Origin: Myxococcus terminator_A
GTDB lineage: Bacteria; Myxococcota; Myxococcia; Myxococcales; Myxococcaceae
Assembly: GCA_049194865.1 (NCBI GenBank)
Contig: JBLZWL010000130.1
Coordinates: 14,116 to 78,115 of the forward strand
Reading direction: 5' to 3'
DNA: 64,000 nt
Shown: positions 48,501 to 55,504 of the stretch, piece after piece
Layout of the letters: each line of letters starts with the position of its first letter
Position numbering within the stretch: position 1 is the stretch's first letter
The notes under the pieces: generated by a model
The model's database searches: none
The model's input: the letters and a program-made list of their open reading frames with translations, nothing else
Told to the model about the DNA's origin: nothing
Made by a program: the position numbers and the translations under genes

Positions 48501-51130
48501 TGCCGGGAGCGGCCTACGTGGAGATGGGGCTCGCCGCGGGCCTGGCGCTCTTCGGAGCGGCGGGAGGTGTCGTCGAAGAGCTCGGCTTCTCCCAGGCCCT
48601 CTTCCTCCCCGAGGAAGGCGAGCGCCGCGTGCACCTGCTGTACACGCCCGAGGGGGACCGCGCGGGGAGGTTCGAGATCTTCAGCCAGGAGGCGCCTGGC
48701 GGCGAAGCCGAGCCGTCATGGACCCTGCATGCCCACGGCAAGCTCTCCGCGGCGGCGCCGGAGTCAGGTGGACGTGTCGACCTCCAGAAGCTCCGGACAG
48801 CGCTCGATACCGAAGTGGCCGTGGACACCTACTACGAGAAGCTGGGCCGGGCTGGCCTCGCCTATGGCCCCAGCTTCCGCGCGATTCGCGGGCTGTGGCG
48901 CGGTGGGAGCGAGGTCCTGGGACAGCTCGCGCTGTCCGGGGCGGCCCTGGCGGACGCGGAGCGCTACGCCCTCGCTCCCGCGCTCCTGGATGCCTGCTTC
49001 CAGATGGTGGGTGCCGTCCTGGAGGAAGAGGGGGACGCCGCCTGGCTCCCTGTCGGAGTTGGAAGGGTCCAGGTGCGGGTGGCGGGTGTCCGTGAGGTCT
49101 GGGCACACGCGCGGATGACGCGCGGCGAGGACTCGAAGGGGCCCGGCTACACGTGTGACCTCGAGCTGTTCACCGCGGACGGCGAGCTGGTGGCGGTCGT
49201 GGAGCGGCTGCGGCTCCAGCGGGTCGGCCGCGAGGGCTTTCTGGGAGCAAGGAGCAGGCGCTTGCAGAACTGGCTCTATGAGCTGGAGTGGCGGGACGGT
49301 CCGACGGTGGCGTCGTCCAAGTCCACGGCGGAGGGGCTTCCTCACGTCGCGGAGGTCGTGCCCCGCTGCCTCATCCTCACGGATGGGACGGGGGTGGGGC
49401 GTCGCCTCGCGGAGCGCCTCCTGGGGCGTGGCTGGCGCGTGGTGACGGTGGAGGCGGACGCGAGAGGACGGGGCCTCGACCGTGAGCGCGCCGAAGCGCT
49501 CCTCGCGATGCGCGAAGCCGCAGCGCCGGTGCACGTCATCGACCTCTGGAGCCTGGAAGGCGCGGGCGCGGGGCTCGATGTGCCCGGGATGGCCCTGGCG
49601 CACGGCACGCGGGTGCTGGAGCTGGTCCAGGCCCTCGTGCGAGCCCCGAAGGGGACGACGACGTCGCTCTGGTTGGTGACGCGCGGGGCGCAGGCGGCCG
49701 TTGAAGGAGAGCCTGTCTCCGGGCCGGCTGGGTCGGTCCTGTGGGGGCTCGGCAAGGCGATTGCTCGCGAGCATCCGGAGCTTCAGTGCCGCCGCGTGGA
49801 CCTGGACGCGGGTGCTCCCGAGCACGAGGTGGAGCAGCTCCACGACGAGCTCCTCGGAGGGAGCGACGAGGAAGAGGTGGCCCTGCGAGGCAGGAGCCGC
49901 CGCGTGCCCCGACTGGTGCGCGGCCGTCGACTGAGGTTGTCGAGCGGCGAGCCCGAAGCCGCGCTGCGCCCGGATGCGAGCTACCTCGTCACGGGCGGGC
50001 TGGGTGGGTTGGGGCTCGCCGTGGCGGAGCGGCTGGTGGAGCGCGGGGCGCGACATCTCGTCCTGCTTGGACGCCGGGCCCCGGGCGCGGAGCTTCGCGC
50101 GCGGCTGGCGGTGCTGACGGAGCGGGGCGTGGAGGTCCAGACGCTCTCCTGCGACGTGTCAGTGGCCTCCGAGCTGGAGCGCGCCCTGGGGGGACTCGAA
50201 GGACGGCAGCCGCCCATCCGTGGCGTGGTGCATGCCGCGGGCGTCATCGACGACGGGCTGCTGATGCAGATGACGCGCGCGCGGTTCGCCAGCGTGTTCG
50301 CCGCCAAGGTCTCCGGCGGGTGGAACCTGCACCGCATGTTCCAGGGGACCTCGCTCGACTTCTTCGTCCTCTTCTCCTCGGCGGCGTCGATGATTGGCTC
50401 CGCCGGTCAGGCGAGCTACGTGGCCGCCAATGCGTTCCTGGACTCGCTGGCGCACCTCCGTCGTGCGGTGGGGCTGCCGGGCCTGAGCCTCGCCTGGGGC
50501 GCCTGGTCCGAGGTGGGCGCCGCCGCGGAGGAGCAACTCCAGCGGCGCATGGAGCAACTGGGCTTCGGCGTGATTCCTCCCGCGGATGGGTTGCTCATCT
50601 TCGAGCAGGCGCTGGGACTGGGGGGACAGCTTGGAGTCCTGCCGGTGGACTGGGCCGTGCTCGGGAGACGGGGCCGCTCTTCGTTGTACGAGGACTTCAT
50701 CGCGCGGGCGAGCCCGGCCGCGAGCGAAGACCTCCGGGCGAAGCTGGCGCGCTTTCCTCCCGCCGAGCGCCGCGCCGAACTGCGCGCGCACGTGGGGGGC
50801 CTGGTGAACGGCGTGCTGGGACGGCCGCTGACGGAGGCGTTGGACCCGGGCCAGGGCTTCTTCGACCTGGGCATGGACTCACTGATGTCCGTGGAGCTGC
50901 GCAACGTCCTCCAGCGAAGCCTGGGCGTCTCGCTGCCCGCGACGGTTGCCTTCGACAACCCCACCGTCCACGCGCTCGTGGACCATCTGGCGGAGGAGGT
51001 GCTGGGCCTTCGGGAGGAAGCCGCTCCCGCCAGAGAGGTCGTCGAGGACCAGGACCTGGAAGCGCTCCTGTCGGATGTGGATGACCTGGCCGATGGCGAC
51101 GTCCAGGACCTGCTGCGCCGTCGCCGCTGA
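45575..51130 (+). CDS. PKS module: KS, AT, DH, KR, ACP
   Basis: 1851 residues from ATG 45575, 11 bases after the previous stop (the open frame extends upstream over the radical SAM gene, so the later start is chosen). N-terminal coiled-coil docking (MTPLQRAALAIKTLRARVDGL), KS (38-460; ATACSSAL, EAHGTGT, NLGHLESAAG), AT (567-850; GQGSQ, GHSVGEL, HAFHS, malonyl type), DH (937-1220; HVVYGQLVVP, DACFQ), KR (from 1467; GGLGGLG, FSSAAS, ASYVAANAF), ACP (LGMDSLM). All domains look active; it should add one double bond per round. The C-terminal LLSDVDDLADGDVQDLL helix is a docking element likely to meet the N-terminus of the next protein. Confidence 0.92.
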   Translation: MSNDSTSSPPEEMTPLQRAALAIKTLRARVDGLEQARSEPIAIIGMGCRFPGGADTPGRYWELLRAGVDAVGPVPADRWDAGAYYAEDPEAAWKMSVREGGFLSQPIAAFDCEFFGLSPREASYVDPQQRLMLEVAWESLEDAGIAPGSLAGSDTGVYVGFLSSDYGRVPFNALPTRDLPYMGTGNELSFSAGRVSYVLGLQGPSMVVATACSSALVSAHLACQALRQGECSLALAGGVNLILHPDNNIVLSKMRALAPDGRSKTFDASANGYGRGEGCGVLVLKRLSDALRDKDRIQAVIRGSAVNHDGPSGGLTVPHGPAQEKLLRKALKSAGLSPSDVRYVEAHGTGTPLGDPIELRALDAVLGAGRGAEELLLVGSVKTNLGHLESAAGAAGLIKVALSLRHGEIPPHLHLRHPNPAIDWEQLRLRIPTQLTAWPAGPRVAGTSGFGLSGVNAHVLVEQAPPERPRASEASPRPVHLLALSARSPEALGALALRYEEALGGAELAAQPVEDICFTANTGRTHFQHRLAVLGDSREGLREQLRTFLAGGDAPPVPRVGGAPRIAFLFTGQGSQWLGMGEELFRTEPVFRQTLLRCDEVLAPLMGQSLLEMLYPSERDDLARSRLDETGRTQPALFALEYALARVWMAWGIVPDFVMGHSVGELVAACVAGVFTLEEGLQLVAARARLMQSLPPGGAMATVSADPAMVEALLPQYGGQLSIAALNGPRSVVISGREGAVSDCLGELSKQGKRGSPLRVSHAFHSALMDPILDAFSRAVARVRLQPPAIPLISNVSGQEAGPELLNPRYWVEQLRGPVRFARSMETLSRAGVQAYLEVGPRPTLAAMGQACVAGEGTLWLTSLRPERSDWRQMLEGLASLYGAGATVKWHGLDEGRERRKVALPGYPFQRKRHWMELAGTGWDRQGVRARSAAGVHPLLGSRQASPARVQQFESSLGPSTPAFLRDHVVYGQLVVPGAAYVEMGLAAGLALFGAAGGVVEELGFSQALFLPEEGERRVHLLYTPEGDRAGRFEIFSQEAPGGEAEPSWTLHAHGKLSAAAPESGGRVDLQKLRTALDTEVAVDTYYEKLGRAGLAYGPSFRAIRGLWRGGSEVLGQLALSGAALADAERYALAPALLDACFQMVGAVLEEEGDAAWLPVGVGRVQVRVAGVREVWAHARMTRGEDSKGPGYTCDLELFTADGELVAVVERLRLQRVGREGFLGARSRRLQNWLYELEWRDGPTVASSKSTAEGLPHVAEVVPRCLILTDGTGVGRRLAERLLGRGWRVVTVEADARGRGLDRERAEALLAMREAAAPVHVIDLWSLEGAGAGLDVPGMALAHGTRVLELVQALVRAPKGTTTSLWLVTRGAQAAVEGEPVSGPAGSVLWGLGKAIAREHPELQCRRVDLDAGAPEHEVEQLHDELLGGSDEEEVALRGRSRRVPRLVRGRRLRLSSGEPEAALRPDASYLVTGGLGGLGLAVAERLVERGARHLVLLGRRAPGAELRARLAVLTERGVEVQTLSCDVSVASELERALGGLEGRQPPIRGVVHAAGVIDDGLLMQMTRARFASVFAAKVSGGWNLHRMFQGTSLDFFVLFSSAASMIGSAGQASYVAANAFLDSLAHLRRAVGLPGLSLAWGAWSEVGAAAEEQLQRRMEQLGFGVIPPADGLLIFEQALGLGGQLGVLPVDWAVLGRRGRSSLYEDFIARASPAASEDLRAKLARFPPAERRAELRAHVGGLVNGVLGRPLTEALDPGQGFFDLGMDSLMSVELRNVLQRSLGVSLPATVAFDNPTVHALVDHLAEEVLGLREEAAPAREVVEDQDLEALLSDVDDLADGDVQDLLRRRR

Positions 51131-51151
51131 GCCTGGCTTCGTGAGAACCCC

Positions 51152-54001
51152 ATGACGACGGATTCCACCCCCCGCATCTCCGACCTGCCGCCGCTCAAGC
51201 TGGCGTTGCTGGCGCGCAAGGTCGAATCGAAGCTGGCGTTGGCGCTGAGCGAGCCCATCGCCATCATTGGAATGGGCCTGCGGTTCCCGGGAGGAGCGGA
51301 CAGCCCGGAGGCCTTCTGGGAGCTGTTGCGGGAGGGGAGGGACGCCATCGCTCCCATTCCGTCTTCGCGCTGGGACGTCGACGCGTACTACGACCCGACG
51401 CCAGGGACGCCGGGGAAGATGTACACGCGGCACGGTGCCTTCGTCCGGGGGGTGGAGGACTTCGACCCCCAGTTCTTCGGCATCTCCCCCCGCGAAGCAT
51501 CCCGGATGGACCCACACCAGCGGCTGCTCCTGGAGGTCACCTGGGAGGCGCTGGAGCGCGCGGGCCTCTCGGCGACGGACCTCAAGGGCAGCTCCACGGG
51601 TGTCTTCGTCGGCATGATGAACGAGGACTTCTCGCACCTGATGACGGATGCGACGCAGATCGACCTCCACACGGCCTCCGGTTCGGGGTTGAGCGTCGCG
51701 GCCGGGAGACTGGCCTACAGCCTGGGGTTGCAGGGGCCGACGATGGCCGTCGACGCGGCCTGCTCGTCGTCGCTGGTCACCGTGCACCTGGCCTGTCAGA
51801 GCCTGCGGACCCGCGAGTGCGACCTGGCCCTGGCCGGTGGCATCAGCCTCATCCTGTCGCCGCTCACGTCCGTGGTGAACTGCGCGATGCGCATGCTCTC
51901 CCTGAAGGGGCGCTGCAGCACGTTCGACGCATCGGCGGATGGCTTCGTGCGGGGCGAGGGCTGCGGGATGCTCGCGCTCAAGCGTCTGTCGGATGCGGTC
52001 GCGGACAGGGACCCGATCCTGGCGTTGTTGCGAGGCTCGGCGACCAATCACAGCGGTCAGTCGAGCGGGTTGACGGTCCCCAACGGCAACGCGCTGGCGA
52101 AGGTGATGCGCGCGGCCCTGAAGTCCGGCGGCGTGGAGCCCGAGCAGGTGGGCTACCTGGAGGCGCACGGCACCGGCACGGCCATCGGAGACCCCATCGA
52201 GATGGAGGCGCTGGGCCGCGTCTTCGGGCCCGCGCATTCACGTGAGGACCCGCTGGTCGTCGGCTCCGTGAAGACGAACATCGGCCATACCGAGGGCGCG
52301 GCGGGCGTGGCGGGCATCATCAAGGTCGTGCTCGCGCTGCAACACGAGGAGATTCCCGCGCACCTGAACCTGGAGACCCCGAATCCCAACATCCGTTGGG
52401 ATGCGCTGCCCGTCGTCGTGCCCCGGGAGCGGAGGAGCTGGGCGCGAGGGCCGAAGCGGCGAATCGCCGGGGTGACTGCGTTCGGCTTCAACGGGACGAA
52501 CGCGCACGTCCTCATCGAAGAGGCTCCCCTCGTCGAGGCCGCACCGGTGGAGGTCGCGTCGCCGCGGCAACTCCTGCTGCTCTCGGCCCGCTCCGCGCCA
52601 GCGCTTCAGGACCTGGCGCGGCGCTACGTGGAGCACTTCTCGACGGCGGCTGCGCACCGGCCCGCCTTCCCGGACGTCTGCTTCACGGCCAACACGGGCC
52701 GGGTCGCGTTTCCCCACCGGGTCGCCGTCGTGGCGTCGACCGACGATGAGGCTCGTCGGCGGCTCACCGGCTTCATGCGGGGGGAGGAGACTCCCGGTGT
52801 GTGGGCCGGCTCCGGGCGGCAGCGGCCCCGCCTGGCGTTCTTGTTCGGAGGTTGGGAGCGGGACTGGCCGGGGTGGGGGCGGAGCCTCTTCGAGTCCGAG
52901 CCTGTCTTCCGGGAAGCGGTCCTGCGCTGTGAGGGCGCGCTGGGCCGTCCCCTCGTCTCGGAGCTCTTCCTCGCGCCAGGGGCGGCTTCACGCCCGCCGG
53001 GACCGGGCCTCGCGCTTCCGGGCCGGTACGCGGTGCAGTGTGGCCTGGTGCATCTGTGGAGGGCGTGGGGAGTCACGCCGTCGGCGGTGCTGGGCATCGG
53101 CGCGGGGGAGTACGCGGCGGCCTGTGCCGCGGGAGTGCTCTCCTGGGAAGAGGGGATGAAGCTCGTGGCGACGCTGGGCGAGCAGCTCGAGCGTGCAGCT
53201 CCAGGTGCCGAGCTGACCATCGAGCGGCCAGAGCACCTCTCGGAGCTGCTCCAGCGGTTCCCGGAAGTGTGCTTGCTGGGGCTCGACGGGGAGGGGAACG
53301 GCGTCCTCTCTGGCGCGCGCGCCGCCATCGAAGCGGTGCAGGCCGAGCTGCTCCAGCGAGGGAGCCGCGCCGCGCTGCGCGACACGCCGCACGCCATCAC
53401 CCTGACGGCCTGGAGCGCGGCGCGCGAGGTCGTGGCGGCGGCGGCGCGCTCGAAGGTGCACGAGCGGCCCCTGGTCCCCTGGCTGTCCGTGCTCACGGGA
53501 AGGGTGGTGGAGTCCCCGGGCGCGGAGTCGTGGCGAGGGCCACCGGGAACTCCCATGCAATGGGTCGCCGCGCTGGACGCGTTGGGTGGGCAGGGCGTGG
53601 GCGGGTATCTGGACGTGGGCCCCGGAGCGGGCTGGATGGCCCTGGGGAAGCGTGTTCGTCCCGCGTCTGAGCGGTCCTGGTTCCCCAGCCTGCGCGCTCC
53701 GGACGATGACAGGACAGCGCTCCTCGAGAGCCTCGCGGGCCTCGTGGCCACGGGAGCCGACGTCGCGTGGTCGGAGTTCTATCGCGACCACTCCCACGAC
53801 AAGGTGGTGCTCCCGACGAGCTGCTTCCAACGCAGTCGGTACTGGTTTGATCGACCCGCGACGCCTGCCGCGAAGCCCGACGTGCCTCCCTCCTTGCCGG
53901 GTGGTGACCTCGAAGCGCTGGTGGGGCAGCTCGACCTGATAGAGCAGCTCACGGACGAGCAGGTCCAGGCGTTGCTGGAAGGCCAGAAGCGAGGAGGCTG
54001 A
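51152..54001 (+). CDS. PKS half-module: KS with inactive AT (no KR, no ACP)
   Basis: 949 residues. N-terminal docking ISDLPPLKLALLARKV, KS (34-460; DAACSSSL, EAHGTGT, NIGHTEGAAG intact) and an AT fold (about 552-880) that has lost its motifs. GQGSQ is GGWERD, the GHSxGE serine box is GIGAGEY (Ala651), and HAFHS is DTPHAITL. It ends with the post-AT linker (PTSCFQRSRYW) and a docking helix (LIEQLTDEQVQALLEGQ). With a working KS but no carrier, it must act with an ACP on another protein. The MT-KR-ACP protein at 40705-43518 has the matching N-terminal helix and lacks KS/AT. Extender loading must also come from another AT. It ends at the terminator hairpin shared with the carrier gene. Confidence 0.87.
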   Translation: MTTDSTPRISDLPPLKLALLARKVESKLALALSEPIAIIGMGLRFPGGADSPEAFWELLREGRDAIAPIPSSRWDVDAYYDPTPGTPGKMYTRHGAFVRGVEDFDPQFFGISPREASRMDPHQRLLLEVTWEALERAGLSATDLKGSSTGVFVGMMNEDFSHLMTDATQIDLHTASGSGLSVAAGRLAYSLGLQGPTMAVDAACSSSLVTVHLACQSLRTRECDLALAGGISLILSPLTSVVNCAMRMLSLKGRCSTFDASADGFVRGEGCGMLALKRLSDAVADRDPILALLRGSATNHSGQSSGLTVPNGNALAKVMRAALKSGGVEPEQVGYLEAHGTGTAIGDPIEMEALGRVFGPAHSREDPLVVGSVKTNIGHTEGAAGVAGIIKVVLALQHEEIPAHLNLETPNPNIRWDALPVVVPRERRSWARGPKRRIAGVTAFGFNGTNAHVLIEEAPLVEAAPVEVASPRQLLLLSARSAPALQDLARRYVEHFSTAAAHRPAFPDVCFTANTGRVAFPHRVAVVASTDDEARRRLTGFMRGEETPGVWAGSGRQRPRLAFLFGGWERDWPGWGRSLFESEPVFREAVLRCEGALGRPLVSELFLAPGAASRPPGPGLALPGRYAVQCGLVHLWRAWGVTPSAVLGIGAGEYAAACAAGVLSWEEGMKLVATLGEQLERAAPGAELTIERPEHLSELLQRFPEVCLLGLDGEGNGVLSGARAAIEAVQAELLQRGSRAALRDTPHAITLTAWSAAREVVAAAARSKVHERPLVPWLSVLTGRVVESPGAESWRGPPGTPMQWVAALDALGGQGVGGYLDVGPGAGWMALGKRVRPASERSWFPSLRAPDDDRTALLESLAGLVATGADVAWSEFYRDHSHDKVVLPTSCFQRSRYWFDRPATPAAKPDVPPSLPGGDLEALVGQLDLIEQLTDEQVQALLEGQKRGG

Positions 54002-54023
54002 CAGCAAGGCAAGCTCGCGTGGA

Positions 54024-54064
54024 GCCCGCCGTTCCGCAGAGTGGTGACTCTACGGCTGGCGGGC
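54024..54064. terminator. Bidirectional hairpin terminator closing the cluster
   Basis: A long nested dyad: GCCCGCC (54024-54030) with GGCGGGC (54058-54064), CCG (54034-54036) with CGG (54053-54055), and AGAGT-ggtg-ACTCT (54038-54051). It lies between the converging stops of the KS-AT gene (54001) and the carrier gene (54050-54052, inside the dyad), so it can end transcription from both sides. No T-tract, as expected at this GC content. Confidence 0.65.
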
Positions 54065-54313
54065 CCGCGCGCAGGCCTGGACCATGTCTGCGATTGCGGT
54101 CAGGGTCGAGAGGTTCTCGACCCGCATCGCGTCGGCGGGCACGGTGATGCCGTATTGCTTCTCGATGAAGCTCATCATCCGGGCTGTCTCCAGCGAGTTC
54201 AGGATACCGAGCTCGAGCAGAGGGGTGGAGGGCAGGAGGTCCTCCGCCTCACCTTCGAGAATCTCTTCGGCGATGTACCGGGTCAAACTCGCGAGGAGCT
54301 GGGATTGATTCAT
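54050..54313 (-). CDS. Peptidyl carrier protein for the pyrrole unit (PltL/RedO-like)
   Basis: 87 residues from ATG 54313 (MNQSQLL...). Upstream in-frame ATGs (54328, 54448) would add an unusual extension, and dedicated pyrrole carriers are about this short size. The phosphopantetheine site is TPLLELGILNSLET (Ser40), the form typical of PltL/PigG/RedO carriers rather than of modular PCPs (GGHSL). It should be loaded with L-proline by the adenylation enzyme at 4155-5675 and oxidised by the dehydrogenase at 5672-6826. It is minus-strand, converges on the PKS operon end and is about 48 kb from its enzymes, an unusual split. Its stop lies within the terminator hairpin. Confidence 0.88.
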   Translation of the reverse strand: MNQSQLLASLTRYIAEEILEGEAEDLLPSTPLLELGILNSLETARMMSFIEKQYGITVPADAMRVENLSTLTAIADMVQACARARQP

Positions 54314-54410
54314 GGCGTTCGACCCCATGGGAATGATGGGTCGACGGTAGGGCATGTGCCATGAACGTACCAGCCCCTCGCTCACTTTCGAGGACTCGGC
54401 GCGTGTCGCG

Positions 54411-54671
54411 TCAGTTGGGGACGTTGAGCTGTCCCTGGTCGTTGTCACCCCAGCAGGTCAGCTCTCCCGTCGTGCTGAGCGCGCAGTTGTGGTGATGGCC
54501 CGTGACGACCTGGGTGAACGAGCCAGAGGGAACGGAGAGCATCTCCGGGTACTGGGACCAGTTGCCCCAGCACGCCACCTCGCTGTCTGTCTTCACGCCG
54601 CAGTGGGTCGCGTATCCGGGCGTGACCGCACGTGGGGCATCGGAAGGATTGAAGGCTTCTTGCGAGGTCAT
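54411..54671 (-). pseudogene. RCC1-repeat protein remnant (C-terminal fragment)
   Basis: About 86 residues with two RCC1-type repeats: THCGVKTDSEVACWGNW and HNCALSTTGELTCWGDNDQG, ending in QLNVPN. Full-length bacterial RCC1-repeat proteins have many such repeats and a signal peptide. Here neither is present and the frame runs into the promoter region of a divergent lipoprotein gene. No good ribosome site is seen for ATG 54671. It most likely is the broken 3' end of a once larger surface protein, left at the cluster border. Confidence 0.5.
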
Positions 54672-54760
54672 CCCTTCGGCTCGCGGACTCGGGCATCCTT
54701 TTCCCCAGCCGTACCCGGGAGCCGCGCGAGCGCTCCCTCGACACACACAAGGAGCCGGAC

Positions 54761-54994
54761 ATGAAGAACGGATGGCTGAGGGCAGGGGTCTTCGCGGTGG
54801 TGATGACGGTGGTCGCCTGTGGTGGCACGGAAGAGGACGTGACTCCGGAGCAGGTACCGTCCGAGGGCCTCCAGGAGGCCCAACCCGGGGACACCCACCA
54901 GCAGGCCATCCGCTGTGACGCCGCGGGCCGCTGCCCCGTCAACTTCTACTGCGACGTGAGCTCGACCTGTCGCTTCATCGGCGGACACTGGTAG
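54761..54994 (+). CDS. Small secreted lipoprotein, function unknown
   Basis: 77 residues with a lipoprotein signal (lipobox VVAC, Cys20) and a clear AAGGAG site seven bases before the ATG. After an acidic linker (CGGTEEDVTPEQ...LQEAQPG) comes a tiny cysteine-bearing domain (RCDAAGRCPVNFYCDVSSTCRF) with four cysteines, likely two disulfides. No family is recognised. The lipobox-CGG-Glu linker style with LQEA recalls the lipoprotein at 789-1145. A perfect 8-bp hairpin (55046-55076) follows. Confidence 0.65.
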   Translation: MKNGWLRAGVFAVVMTVVACGGTEEDVTPEQVPSEGLQEAQPGDTHQQAIRCDAAGRCPVNFYCDVSSTCRFIGGHW

Positions 54995-55045
54995 CCCCTG
55001 TGTCGTGTGCCTCTCCAGAATCCAGTCACTGCGTCCTGACACCAG

Positions 55046-55076
55046 CGCGATGCGTGGCGCCGGGCTCTGCATCGCG
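55046..55076. terminator. Hairpin behind the small lipoprotein gene
   Basis: Perfect 8-bp arms CGCGATGC (55046-55053) and GCATCGCG (55069-55076) with a 15-base loop, 51 bases after the stop at 54994 and just upstream of the PadR promoter. Likely separates the two transcription units; no T-run. Confidence 0.4.
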
Positions 55077-55102
55077 GACGGCGACCTGTCCGTCAGGTGG
55101 AC

Positions 55103-55130
55103 TTGCGCGGCAGCTACTCTGTGTTACTAT
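55103..55130 (+). promoter_or_regulatory. Predicted promoter of the padR-DUF1048 genes
   Basis: TTGCGC (55103-55108) and TACTAT (55125-55130, five of six matches to TATAAT) are separated by 16 bases. The -10 box lies inside the left half of the operator palindrome (55114-55157), as expected for an autorepressed gene. The start codon is at 55173. Confidence 0.45.
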
Positions 55131-55157
55131 CTACCGGTAGTCAGCAGCACTGAGTAG
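55114..55157. promoter_or_regulatory. Large palindromic operator, probable PadR autoregulation site
   Basis: A perfect 10-bp palindrome CTACCGGTAG (55131-55140) sits exactly at the centre of outer arms CTACTC (55114-55119) and GAGTAG (55152-55157). In the 11-base stretches between, six positions also match by symmetry. The whole 44-bp dyad overlaps the -10 box and precedes the PadR start by 15 bases. PadR proteins bind such dyads as dimers; which protein binds is inference from position. Confidence 0.6.
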
Positions 55158-55172
55158 TTCGGGGAGCGTTTC

Positions 55173-55502
55173 GTGGGCAAGCAGATGACGGAGATGCTCA
55201 AGGGCACGCTCGAGGGCATCGTCCTGGCGATCCTGTCCGCGCAGCCGGAGTACGGCTACGAGATTACGGCGCGGTTGCGGGAGATGGGCTTCTCCGACAT
55301 CGCCGAGGGCACCATCTATGCGCTGCTCGTCAGGATAGAGCAGCGCGGCCTGGTTGGCGTGGAGAAGGTCCCGTCCGAGAAAGGGCCGCCGCGCAAGGTG
55401 TACTCGCTCAACGCCGAGGGGCGGGACTATCTCGAAGAGTTCTGGCGGACCTGGAGCTTCCTCGCGGAACGGCTCCAACAGCTCCATAAAGGAGGCAGAT
55501 AG
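55173..55502 (+). CDS. PadR-family transcriptional regulator
   Basis: 109 residues from GTG 55173 with a GGGGAG site six bases upstream. It is a short PadR of the s2 type: a winged helix (LKGTLEGIVLAILSAQPEYGYEITARLREMGF...EGTIYALLVRIEQRGLV, wing KGPPRKVYSLNAEG) with a short C-terminal dimer helix. It likely represses its own operon through the palindrome immediately upstream. The next gene (DUF1048) starts two bases after the stop, the usual PadR partner arrangement in Gram-positive bacteria and some myxobacteria. The inducing signal is unknown. Confidence 0.88.
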   Translation: MGKQMTEMLKGTLEGIVLAILSAQPEYGYEITARLREMGFSDIAEGTIYALLVRIEQRGLVGVEKVPSEKGPPRKVYSLNAEGRDYLEEFWRTWSFLAERLQQLHKGGR

Positions 55503-55504
55503 AC

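Noticed and set aside
4155..54313. Pyoluteorin, prodigiosin or leupyrrin type cluster
   Set aside because: The pyrrole starter fits these, but the Thr-like Cy module, the asparagine-TE end and the absence of halogenase or prodiginine genes fit a DKxanthene-type product better.
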